Below, piece after piece: positions 45,328 to 56,072 of a DNA stretch of 64,000 bases; within the stretch, counting starts at the first letter, position 1, and each line of letters opens with the position of its first letter. The notes under the pieces are model-generated. The model was not told the origin of the DNA, did not search any database, and worked only from the letters and a program-made list of their open reading frames with translations. The translations under genes were made by a program, and so were the position numbers. The DNA comes from Eurosta solidaginis (lineage: Eukaryota; Arthropoda; Insecta; Diptera; Tephritidae): assembly GCF_040869045.1 (NCBI RefSeq), contig NC_090319.1, forward strand, positions 241,173,832 through 241,237,831, in the 5' to 3' direction.

Positions 45328-48300
45328 AAAACAAATAAGGAAGGCTAAGTTCGGGTGTAACCAAACATTAAATACTCAGCTGAGAGCTATGGAGACAAAA
45401 TAAGGGAAAATCACCATGTAGGAAAATGAACCTAGGGTAACCCTGGAATGTGTTTGTATGACATGCATATCAAATGGAAGGTGTTAAAGAGTATTTTAAG
45501 CGGGAGTGGGCCATAGTTCTATAGGTGGACGCCATTTAGGAATATCGCCATAAAGGTGGACCAGGGCTGACTCTAGAATTTGTTTGTACGATATGGGTAT
45601 CAAATGAAAGGTGTTAATGAGTGTTTTAAAAGGGAGTTGGCCTTAGTTTTATAGGTTGACGTCTTTTCGAGATATCGCCATAAAGGTGGACCAGGGGTGA
45701 CTCTAGAATTTATTTGTACGATATGGGTATCAAATGAAAGGTGTTAATGAGTATTTTAAAAGGGCGTGGGCTTAGATCTATTGGTGGACGCCTTTTCGAG
45801 ATATCGCCATAAAGGCGGACCAGGGGTGACTCTAGAATTTTTTGGTACGATATGGGTATCGAATGAAAGGTGTTGATGAGTGTTTTAAAAGGGAGTGGGC
45901 CTTAGTTTTATAGGTTGACGTCTTTTCGAGATATCGCCATAAAGGTGGAGCAGGGGTGACTCTAGAATTTATTTGTACGATATGGGTATCAAATGAAAGG
46001 TGTTAATGAGTGTTTTAAAAGGGCGTGGGCTTAGTTCTATTGGTGGACGCCTTTTCGAGATATCGCCATAAAGGCGGACCAGGGGTGACTCTAGAATTTG
46101 TTTGTACGATATGGGTATCAAATGAAAGGTGTTAATGAGTGTTTTAAAAGGGAGTTGGCCTTAGTTTTATAGGTTGACGTCTTTTCGAGATATCGCCATA
46201 AAGGTGGAGCAGGGGTGACTCTAGAATTTATTTGTACGATATGGGTATCAAATGAAAGGTGTTAATGAGTATTGTAAAAGGGCATGGGACTTAGTTCTAT
46301 AGGTGAACGCCTTTCCTAGATATCGCCATAAAGGTAGGCCAGGTGTGACCCTAGAATTTTTTTGTACGATATGGGTATCAAATGAAAGGTGTTAATGAGC
46401 ATTTTAAAAGGGAGTGGGCATTAGTTTTATAGGTGGACGCCTTTTCGAGATATCGCCATAAAGGTGGACCAGGGATTACTCTAGAATGCGTTTGTACGAT
46501 ATGGGTATCAAATGAAAGGTGTTAATGTGTGTTTTAAAGTGGAGTGGGCCTTAGTTCTATAGGTGGACGTCTTTTCGAGATATCGCCACAAAGTTGGACC
46601 AGGGGTGACTCTAGAATTTATTTGTACGATATGGGTATCAAATTAAAGGTGCTAATGGGTATTTTAAAAGGGCGTGGGCTTAGTTCTATAGGTGGAAGCC
46701 TTTTCGAGATATCGCCATTAAGGTGGACCAGGGGTTACTCTAGAATGCGTTTGTACGATGTGGGCATGAAAAGAAAGGTGTTAATGAGAATTTTAAAGGA
46801 GAGTGTGTTTGTACGATATGGGTATAAAATTAAGGGTATTAATGTGGGTTTTAAAAGGGAGTGGTGGTTGTTGTATATGTGAAGGCGTTTTCGAGATATC
46901 GCCATAAAGGTGGACCAGGGATTACTCTAGAATGCGTTTGTACGATATGGGTATCAAATGAAAGGTGTTAATGTGTGTTTTAAAGTGGAGTGGGCCTTAG
47001 TTCTATAGGTGGACGTCTTTTCGAGATATCGCCACAAAGTTGGACCAGGGGTGACTCTAGAATTTATTTGTACGATATGGGTATCAAATTAAAGGTGCTA
47101 ATGGGTATTTTAAAAGGGCGTGGGCTTAGTTCTATAGGTGGAAGCCTTTTCGAGATATCGCCATAAAGGTAGACCAGGGGTGACTCTAGAATTGGTTTGT
47201 ACGATATGGGTTTCAAATGAAAGGTGTTAGTGAGTATTTTAAAAGGGAGTGGGCTTAGTTCTATAGGTGGACACCTTTTCGAGATATCGCCATTAAGGTG
47301 GACCAGGGGTTACTCTAGAATGCGTTTGTACGATGTGGGCATGAAAAGAAAGGTGTTAATGAGAATTTTAAAGGAGAGTGTGTTTGTACGATATGGGTAT
47401 AAAATTAAGGGTATTAATGTGGGTTTTAAAAGGGAGTGGTGGTTGTTGTATATGTGAAGGCGTTTTCGAGATATCGACCAAAATGTGGACCAGGGTGACC
47501 CAGAAAATAATCTGTCGGGTACCGCTAATTTATTTATATATGTAATACCACGAACAGTATTCCTGCCAAGATTCCAAGAGCTTTTGATTTCGCCCTGCAG
47601 AACTTTTTCAATTTCTTCTGCTTAATATGGTAGGTGTCACACCCATTTTACAAATTTTTTTTCTAAAGTTATATTTTGCGTCAATAAACCAATCTAATTA
47701 CCATGGTTCATCCCTTTTTTCGTATTTGGCATAGAAATATGTAATTTTTTTCATTTTTCGTTATTTTCGATATCGAAAAAGTGGGCGTGGTCATAGTCGG
47801 ATTTCGGACATTTTTTATACCAATGCAAAGTGAGTTCTGATAAGTACGTGAACTTAGTTTAGTAAAGATATATCGATTTTTGCTCAAGTTATTATGTTAA
47901 CGGCCAAGCGGAAGGACAGGCGGTCGACTGTGTATAAAAACTGGGCGTGGCTTCGACCGATTTCGCCCATTTTCACAGAAACCAGTTAACGTCAAACAAA
48001 CCTATGCCCCTACCAAATTTCAAAAGGATTGGTAAATTTTTGTTCGACTTATGGCATTAAAAGTATCCTAGACAAATTAAATGAAAAAGGGCGGAGCCAC
48101 GCCCATTTTGAAATTTTCTTTTATTTTTGTATTTTGTTGCACCATATCATTACTGGATTTGAATGTTGACATAATTTACTTATATACTGTAAAGATATTA
48201 AATTTTTTGTTAAAATTTTACTTAAAAAAAAAATTTTTTTTTAAAAGTGGGCGTGGTCCTTATCCGATTTTGCCAATTTTTATTAACATACATATAGCAA

Positions 48301-48827
48301 TAGGAGTAAAGTTCCTGCCCAACTTCATCATGATATCTTCAACGACTACCAAATTACAGCTTGCAAAACTTTTAAATTACTTACTTTTAAAAGTGGGCGG
48401 TGCCACGCCCATTGTCCAAAATTTTACTAATTTTCTATTCTGCGTCATAAGTTCAACTCACATACCAAGTTTCATCGCTTTATCTCTCTTTGGTAGTGAA
48501 TTATTGCACTTTTTCGGTTTTTCGAAATTTTCGATATCGAAAAAGTGGACGTGGTTATAGTCCGATATCGTTCATTTTAAGTAGCAATCTGAGATGAGTG
48601 TTCAGGAACCTACATACCAAATTTCATCAATGTACCTCAAAATTTACTCAAGTTATCGTGTTAACGGGCGGACAGACGGACATGGCTCAATCAAATTTTT
48701 TTGCGATCCTGATGATTTTGATATATGGAAGTCTATATCTATCTCGATTCCTTTATACCTGTACAACCAACCGTTATCCAATCAAACTTAATATACTCTG
48801 TGAGCTCTGCTCAACTGAGTATAAAAA
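45328..48827 (+). repeat. Family A repeat, copy 8 (expanded)
   Basis: A 3.5-kb plus-strand copy. The ~130-bp tandem motif is expanded to about 15 units (45340-47480), each with CGAGATATCGCCATAAAGG and TGTACGATATGGGTATCAAA. Two larger blocks (46440-46800 and 46900-47340) are nearly identical, showing a second level of duplication. The AT-rich part then runs to TCAACTGAGTATAAAAA. Confidence 0.85.
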
Positions 48828-49278
48828 TATTTTTTTAAATAAATTACATTAAAATTAGAAAAATTTTGTTTTTTTGCTTATTACTTGAAAATATTGGTTT
48901 TTGTTGAAAATTTTTTCTACTAAAACGAATTCGTAAAAAGACAAACTGTCTGAGTGAAAGTTGTTGGAAATGTTCTGAACTTATTTTAGCTAGAAAGAAA
49001 AAAAATTTCCATGAGAAACTTGATAAAAATGATAATATAATAATTAAAATTTCATTTTAGGCTAATTTCTCATAATTTAAGCCTGATATCTCTAGTAAAA
49101 TTCAAAAACACTATAGATATTAATACAGATTCTGAAATGTACCTTTAAAGTAAGCCCAATGTGATATTTTTCCTATAATTATATCAGAAGCTATGAAGAT
49201 TTTTTGGTCAAACCCTACATTCATATGGCAAAATATCTATTTTGTTAAAATGGGGGACTCGAAATCGGCTTGGAGCTA
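48828..49278 (-). repeat. Internal copy of the right TIR, end missing
   Basis: Matches 54208-54659 closely, including GAAAATATTGGTTTTTGTTG and ACTCGAAATCGGCTTGGAGC. It stops at GGAGCTA, about 100 bp before the true terminus, and is fused directly to the unassigned protein remnant (CGATTCTATAAAGTTTGCAA). A rearrangement inside the composite made this junction. Confidence 0.75.
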
Positions 49279-49651
49279 CGATTCTATAAAGTTTGCAATG
49301 ATGTGTGACAGATTCGGTGTTTCAGATAGCAGATAGTTTAGCCACAGCCCTTTTCGAAGATATACACATTCGAGATGTTCGTGGTGAACTTGTCATAATG
49401 GATAAATCTAAAGTTGCAAGAGAAAAAATTAAAGCTAGAAAAGAAGTGCTTCGTAAACAATACATAGATTCCAACATTACTGCATTTTCGTTCGATGGCA
49501 GAAAAAATGATTCCTAACTAGAGAGAGAATTAGTGAGAAATTTCATAAAAATACGGTAAAAGAACCCCATTTAGTTGTTCAAAAAGAGCCTAATGCTGAA
49601 TTACTTGGATATGTTAATTTGGGCGAAGAAGAAAATGCAAAACACAAATTA
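49279..49651 (+). pseudogene. Unassigned transposon-like protein, second remnant
   Basis: A truncated copy beginning in YDSIKFAMMCDRFGVSD. After a frameshift it reads DSLATALFEDIHIRDVRGEL, IMDKSKVAREKIKARKE and FSFDGRKNDS, then, after another shift, LTRERISEKFHKN, then TVKEPHLVVQKEP and ELLGYVNLGEEENAKHK. This extra end is missing from the first remnant and shows the conserved EPHLVVQKEP...LLGYV block. It is non-functional. Confidence 0.5.
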
Positions 49652-50340
49652 AAACAAATAAGGAAGGCTAAGTTCGGGTGTAACCAAACATTACATACTC
49701 AGCTGAGAGCTATGGAGACAAAATAAGGGAAAATCACCATGTAGGAAAATGAACCTAGGGTAACCCTGGAATGTGTTTGTATGACATGCATATCAAATGG
49801 AAGGTGTTAAAGAGTATTTTAAGCGGGAGTGGGCCATAGTTCTATAGGTGGACGCCATTTCGGAATATCGCCATAAAGGTGGACCAGGGCTGACTCTAGA
49901 ATTTGTTTGTACGATATGGGTATCAAATGAAAGGTGTTAATGAGTGTTTTAAAAGGGAGTTGGCCTTAGTTTTATAGGTTGACGTCTTTTCGAGATATCG
50001 CCATAAAGGTGGACCAGGGGTGACTCTAGAATTTATTTGTACGATATGGGTATCAAATGAAAGGTGTTAATGAGTATTTTAAAAGGGCGTGGGCTTAGTT
50101 CTATTGGTGGACGCCTTTTCGAGATATGCCCATAAAGGCGGACCAGGGGTGACTCTAGAATTTTTTGGTACGATATGGGTATCGAATGAAAGGTGTTGAT
50201 GAGTGTTTTAAAAGGGAGTGGGCCTTAGTTTTATAGGTTGACGTCTTTTCGAGATATCGCCATAAAGGTGGAGCAGGGGTGACTCTAGAACTTATTTGTA
50301 CGATATGGGTATCAAATGAAAGGTGTTAATGAGTATTTTA
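49652..50340 (+). repeat. Family A repeat, copy 9 (truncated)
   Basis: Starts at ACAAATAAGGAAGGCTAAGT after the protein remnant and ends inside the tandem motif at the duplication junction. About five ~130-bp units. Confidence 0.8.
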
Positions 50341-50518
50341 AAATTCAAAAACACTATAGATATTAATACAGATTCTGAAATGTACCTTTAAAGTAAGCCC
50401 AATGTGATATTTTTCCTATAATTATATCAGAAGCTATGAAGATTTTTTGGTCAAACCCTACATTCATATGGCAAAATATCTATTTTGTTAAAATGGGGGA
50501 CTCGAAATCGGCTTGGAG

Positions 50519-50894
50519 CTACGATTCTATAAAGTTTGCAATGATGTGTGACAGATTCGGTGTTTCAGATAGCAGATAGTTTAGCCACAGCCCTTTTCGA
50601 AGATATACACATTCGAGATGTTCGTGGTGAACTTGTCATAATGGATAAATCTAAAGTTGCAAGAGAAAAAATTAAAGCTAGAAAAGAAGTGCTTCGTAAA
50701 CAATACATAGATTCCAACATTACTGCATTTTCGTTCGATGGCAGAAAAAATGATTCCTAACTAGAGAGAGAATTAGTGAGAAATTTCATAAAAATACGGT
50801 AAAAGAACCCCATTTAGTTGTTCAAAAAGAGCCTAATGCTGAATTACTTGGATATGTTAATTTGGGCGAAGAAGAAAATGCAAAACACAAATTA
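50519..50894 (+). pseudogene. Unassigned transposon-like protein, third remnant
   Basis: The copy of the 49279 remnant within the second tandem unit, with the same frameshifts and the same truncated start. Nothing new is encoded. Confidence 0.5.
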
Positions 50895-53800
50895 AAACAA
50901 ATAAGGAAGGCTAAGTTCGGGTGTAACCAAACATTACATACTCAGCTGAGAGCTATGGAGACAAAATAAGGGAAAATCACCATGTAGGAAAATGAACCTA
51001 GGGTAACCCTGGAATGTGTTTGTATGACATGCATATCAAATGGAAGGTGTTAAAGAGTATTTTAAGCGGGAGTGGGCCATAGTTCTATAGGTGGACGCCA
51101 TTTCGGAATATCGCCATAAAGGTGGACCAGGGCTGACTCTAGAATTTGTTTGTACGATATGGGTATCAAATGAAAGGTGTTAATGAGTGTTTTAAAAGGG
51201 AGTTGGCCTTAGTTTTATAGGTTGACGTCTTTTCGAGATATCGCCATAAAGGTGGACCAGGGGTGACTCTAGAATTTATTTGTACGATATGGGTATCAAA
51301 TGAAAGGTGTTAATGAGTATTTTAAAAGGGCGTGGGCTTAGTTCTATTGGTGGACGCCTTTTCGAGATATGCCCATAAAGGCGGACCAGGGGTGACTCTA
51401 GAATTTTTTGGTACGATATGGGTATCGAATGAAAGGTGTTGATGAGTGTTTTAAAAGGGAGTGGGCCTTAGTTTTATAGGTTGACGTCTTTTCGAGATAT
51501 CGCCATAAAGGTGGAGCAGGGGTGACTCTAGAACTTATTTGTACGATATGGGTATCAAATGAAAGGTGTTAATGAGTATTTTAAAAGGGCGTGGGCTTAG
51601 TTCTATTGGTGGACGCCTTTTCGAGATATCGCCATAAAGGCGGACCAGGGGTGACTCTAGAATTTGTTTGTACGATATGGGTATCAAATGAAAGGTGTTA
51701 ATGAGTGTTTTAAAAGGGAGTTGGCCTTAGTTTTATAGGTTGACGTCTTTTCGAGATATCGCCATAAAGGTGGAGCAGGGGTGACTCTAGAATTTATTTG
51801 TACGATATGGGTATCAAATGAAAGGTGTTAATGAATATTGTAAAAGGGCATGGGACTTAGGTCTATAGGTGAACGCCTTTCCTAGATATCGCCATAAAGG
51901 TAGGCCAGGTGTGACCCTAGAATTTTTTTGTACGATATGGGTATCAAATGAAAGGTGTTAATGAGTATTTTAAAAGGGAGTGGGCATTAGTTCTATAGGT
52001 GGACGCCTTTTCGAGATATCGCCATAAAGGTGGACCAGGGATTACTCTAGAATGCGTTTGTACGATATGGGTATCAAATGAAAGGTGTTAATGTGTGTTT
52101 TAAAGTGGAGTGGGCCTTTGTTCTATAGGTGGACGTCTTTTCGAGATATCGCCACAAAGTTGGACCAGGGGTGACTCTAGAATTTATTTGTACGATATGG
52201 GTATCAAATTAAAGGTGCTAATGGGTATTTTAAAAGGGCGTGGGCTTAGTTCTATAGGTGGAAGCCTTTTCGAGATAGCGCTATAAAGGTGGACCAGGGG
52301 TGACTCTAGAATTTGTTTGTACGATGTGTGTATCAAGTGAAAGGTGTTGATGAGTGTTTTAAAAGGGAGTGGGCCTTAGTTATATAGATGGACGCCTTTT
52401 CAAGATATCGCCATAAAGGCGGAGCAGGGGTGACTCTAGAAATTATTTGTACGATATGGGTATTAAATGAAAGTTGTTAATGATTATTTTAAAAGGGCGT
52501 GGGACTTAGTTCTATAGGTGAACGCCTTTCCGAGATATCGCCATAAAGGTAGACCAGGGGTGACTCTAGAATTGGTTTGTACGATATGGGTTTCAAATGG
52601 AAGGTGTTAGTGAGTATTTTAAAAGGGAGTGGGCTTAGTTCTATACGTGGACACCTTTTCGAGATATCGCCATTAAGGTGGACCAGGGGTTACTCTAGAA
52701 TGCGTTTGTACGATGTGGGCATGAAAAGAAAGGTGTTAATGAGAATTTTAAAGGAGAGTGTGTTTGTACGATATGGGTATAAAATTAAGGGTATTAATGT
52801 GGGTTTTAAAAGGGAGTGGTGGTTGTTGTATATGTGAAGGCGTTTTCGAGATATCGACCAAAATGTGGACCAGGGTGACCCAGAAAATAATCTGTCGGGT
52901 ACCGCTAATTTATTTATATATGTAATACCACGAACAGTATTCCTGCCAAGATTCCAAGAGCTTTTGATTTCGCCCTGCAGAACTTTTTCAATTTCTTCTG
53001 CTTAATATGGTAGGTGTCACACCCATTTTACAAATTTTTTTTCTAAAGTTATATTTTGCGTCAATAAACCAATCTAATTACCATGGTTAATCCCTTTTTT
53101 CGTATTTGGCATAGAACTATGTAATTTTTTTCATTTTTCGTTATTTTCGATATCGAAAAAGTGGGCGTGGTCATAGTCGGATTTCGGACATTTTTTATAC
53201 CAATGCAAAGTGAGTTCTGATAAGTACGTGGACTTAGTTTAGTAAAGATATATCGATTTTTGCTCAAGTTATTATGTTAACGGCCAAGCGGAAGGACAGG
53301 CGGTCGACTGTGTATAAAAACTGGGCGTGGCTTCGACCGATTTCGCCCATTTTCACAGAAACCAGTTAACGTCAAAAAAACCTATGCCCCTACCAAATTT
53401 CAAAAGGATTGGTAAATTTTTGTCCGACTTATGGCATTAAAAGTATCCTAAACAAATTAAATGAAAAAGGGCGGAGCCACGCCCATTTTGAAATTTTCTT
53501 TTATTTTTGTATTTTGTTGCACCATATCATTACTGGATTTGAATGTTGACATAATTTACTTATATACTGTAAAGATATTAAATTTTTTGTTAAAATTTTA
53601 CTTAAAAAAAAATTTTTTTTTAAAAGTGGGCGTGGTCCTTATCCGATTTTGCCAATTTTTATTAACATACATATAGCAATAGGAGTAAAGTTCCTGCCCA
53701 ACTTCATCATGATATCTTCAACGACTACCAAATTACAGCTTGCAAAACTTTTAAATTACCTACTTTTAAAAGTGGGCGGTGCCACGCCCATTGTCCAAAA

Positions 53801-54207
53801 TTTTACTAATTTTCTATTCTGCGTCATAAGTTCAACTCACATACCAAGTTTCATCGCTTTATCTCTCTTTGGTAGTGAATTATTGCACTTTTTCGGTTTT
53901 TCGAAATTTTCGATATCGAAAAAGTGGACGTGGTTATAGTCCGATATCGTTCATTTTAAGTAGCAATCTGAGATGGGTGTTCAGGAACCTACATACCAAA
54001 TTGCATCAAGGTACCTCAAAATTTACTCAAGTTATCGTGTTAACGGGCGGACAGACGGACATGGCTCAATCAAATTTTTTTGCGATCCTGATGATTTTGA
54101 TATATGGAAGTCTATATCTATCTCGATTCCTTTATACCTGTACAACCAACCGTTATCCAATCAAACTTAATATACTCTGTGAGCTCTGCTCAACTGAGTA
54201 TAAAAAT
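50895..54207 (+). repeat. Family A repeat, copy 10 (expanded)
   Basis: A 3.3-kb copy almost identical over its last ~1.7 kb to copy 8 (positions shifted by about 5,380). It has roughly 14 of the ~130-bp units; the number and order differ from copy 8, as expected from unequal exchange. It ends TCAACTGAGTATAAAAA. Confidence 0.85.
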
Positions 54208-54756
54208 ATTTTTTTAAATAAATTACATTAAAATTAGAAAAATTTTGTTTTTTTGCTTATTACTTGAAAATATTGGTTTTTGTTGAAAATTTTTTTCTAC
54301 TAAAACGAATTCGTAAAAAGACAAACTGTCTGAGTGAAAGTTGTTGGAAATGTTCTGAACTTATTTTAGCTAGAAAGAAAAAAAATTTCCATGAGAAACT
54401 TGATAAAAATGATAATATAATAATTAAAATTTCATTTTAGGCTAATTTCTCATAATTTAAGCCTGATATCTCTAGTAAAATTCAAAAACACCATAGATAT
54501 TAATACAGATTCTGAAATGTACCTTTAAAGTAAGCCCAATGTGATATTTTTCCTATAATTATATCAGAAGCTATGAAGATTTTTTGGTCAAACCCTACAT
54601 TCATATGGCAAAATATCTATTTTGTTAAAATGGGGGACTCGAAATCGGCTTGGAGCTATGGTGTCTTCAGCGATTTTTCTTAGAATCATCTGTAGATTAC
54701 GCTTTTGCTATACTCCTGATGAAAAAAATTCATCCATACAATTGGACCCGCTCTAA
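54208..54756 (-). repeat. Right terminal inverted repeat of the composite
   Basis: The full right end, including the outer ~100 bp missing from the internal copies: ATGGTGTCTTCAGCGATTTT, AGAATCATCTGTAGATTACG, TTTGCTATACTCCTGATGAA and GGACCCGCTCTAA. The part pairing with the left end starts at about 54360. The inner 150 bp (54208-54360) have no left partner. Confidence 0.8.
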
Positions 54757-55425
54757 TATGTATGTATGTATATTTTACTTGTGGCTTCGCCCTTACGAAG
54801 TCCTTCATTTCTCCTTATGTTACTCAGATGTTGGCATCAATTGCTTTATGGAAAATCAAATACTAAATATTTTTTTTTTGGGCAATAAATCTATTAGCTA
54901 GAACATAACATGGTATTTATTCTCCTATTGTATTTAAGGAAATTAATTGGATATAAACAACGACACGTTGTACATTTATTGGCAATGTTTCGAATAAGTC
55001 TGGTCTAAAAGTACCAATGAAATACTCTATGTGGCATTTGCGAATTTATAGTTAGGCCCGGCTTTTCAGTTCACAGTTAAGCGGCTCATTTTACTTTATT
55101 TTCATAATAGTTGCAAATAGAATAGTTGTAATATATAATGTATCAATCAATCACCGCACGCTTTTTACCCTGCATTTGATTATTATGTGAATAACTAAAA
55201 TTTTATTATAGTTAATATTATTTTAAGTAAATTATTTATGACAAATTATTTCACCACTAATTTAACGTAAAATCTTTGTGATTTAAAATTATTAAGCTAT
55301 TGCATAGATATTATCGCGGGCTTGGCGACTAAATAAAAAAAACCGTAACGTATATTTTTCAAAAAAGTTTCGAAAAAGGTTTGGTGTTAGCAACAGACTA
55401 AATACATAAAATTGGATCTCTATCA
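54757..55425. other. AT-rich DNA, no gene seen
   Basis: Starts with a (TATG)n-like run just outside the composite. No coding or element signal otherwise. Confidence 0.5.
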
Positions 55426-55842
55426 TAAAGTTAAAATTAAAGTTAAAGTTAAAGCTAAAGTTAAAGTTAAAGTTAAAGTTAAAGTTAAAGTTAAAGTTAA
55501 AGTTAAAGTTAAGTTAAAGTTAAAGTTAAAGTTAAAGTTAAAGTTAAAGTTAAAGTAAAAGTTAAAGTTAAAGTTGAAGTTGAAGTTAAAGTTAAAGTTA
55601 AATTTAAAGTTAATTTTAAAGTTAAAGTTAAAGTTAAAGTAAAAGTTAAAGTTAAAGTTAAAGTTAAAGTTAAAGTTAAATTTAAAGTTAAAGCTAAAGT
55701 TAAAGTTGAAGTTAAAGTTAAAGTTAAAGTTAAATTTAAAGTTAAAGTTAAAGTTAATTTAAAGTGAAAGTTAAAGTTAAAGTTAAAGTTAAAATTAAAG
55801 TTAAAGTTAAAGTTAAAGATAAAGTTAAAGTTAAAGTTAAAG
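55426..55842 (+). repeat. Hexanucleotide array (TTAAAG)n, left
   Basis: About 415 bp of the 6-bp unit GTTAAA, with scattered variants (GCTAAA, GTTGAA, ATTAAA, ATTTAA). It ends exactly where the poly-T (minus-strand poly-A) tail of the first R1-type LINE begins. Confidence 0.95.
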
Positions 55843-56072
55843 TTTTTTTTTTTTTTTTGTGTTTCGTGGAAGGAGGAAATGCTTTATGCACTGACCGGGA
55901 TATTTAAGCCTCACTGCGAGACTCTCCGAGTGTAGGACTCCCTTCTGCCATGAAGGCCTACCCACTAAAACCTAACCTCCCACGGCCCGCGCAAATCCCC
56001 GTACCTGGGACCGCGTTTAGCATTACTTCGGGTACGGGTGCGCGCTACGTGAGCTCTATGGCTACTCTCACG

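Larger units (their letters stand above)
49098..51583 (+). repeat. Tandem duplication, two units of 1,243 bp
   Basis: Unit 1 is 49098-50340 and unit 2 is 50341-51583. Each holds part of the TIR, the protein remnant and several ~130-bp motifs. I saw almost no differences between the two, including shared oddities such as GAGATATGCCCATAAAGG. The junction lies in a TTTTAAAA stretch, which suggests microhomology. Confidence 0.85.
35683..54756. mobile_element. Composite TIR element of ~19 kb
   Basis: Left end TTAGAGCAGGTC and right end GACCCGCTCTAA open long inverted repeats. They can be followed for about 400 bp each: 35683-35948 plus 44210-44340 on the left, about 54360-54756 on the right. TATGTA lies directly outside both ends (35677-35682 and 54757-54762), a candidate 6-bp target duplication, although TATG repeats at the right flank weaken this. 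Inside are decayed copies of an unassigned protein, a fold-back element, a complete LTR retrotransposon and three family A copies. Removing the known insertions leaves an element of a few kb. Superfamily unknown. Confidence 0.65.

Noticed and set aside
48081..48560. 159-codon open frame starting MKKGGATPILKFSFIFVF, also at 53461
   Set aside because: It lies fully in the AT-rich part of family A. Other copies have it broken or shifted, and the other strand is equally open. No sign of protein conservation.
49305..50760. Identical 70-codon frames starting MTDSVFQIADSL taken as a small gene family
   Set aside because: They are fragments of one decayed larger protein, copied by local duplication, with frameshifts on both sides.
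45340..52600. Regular ~130-bp repeats resembling a CRISPR array
   Set aside because: Units are contiguous with no unique spacers, far longer than CRISPR repeats, and lie in an insect-type repeat family.
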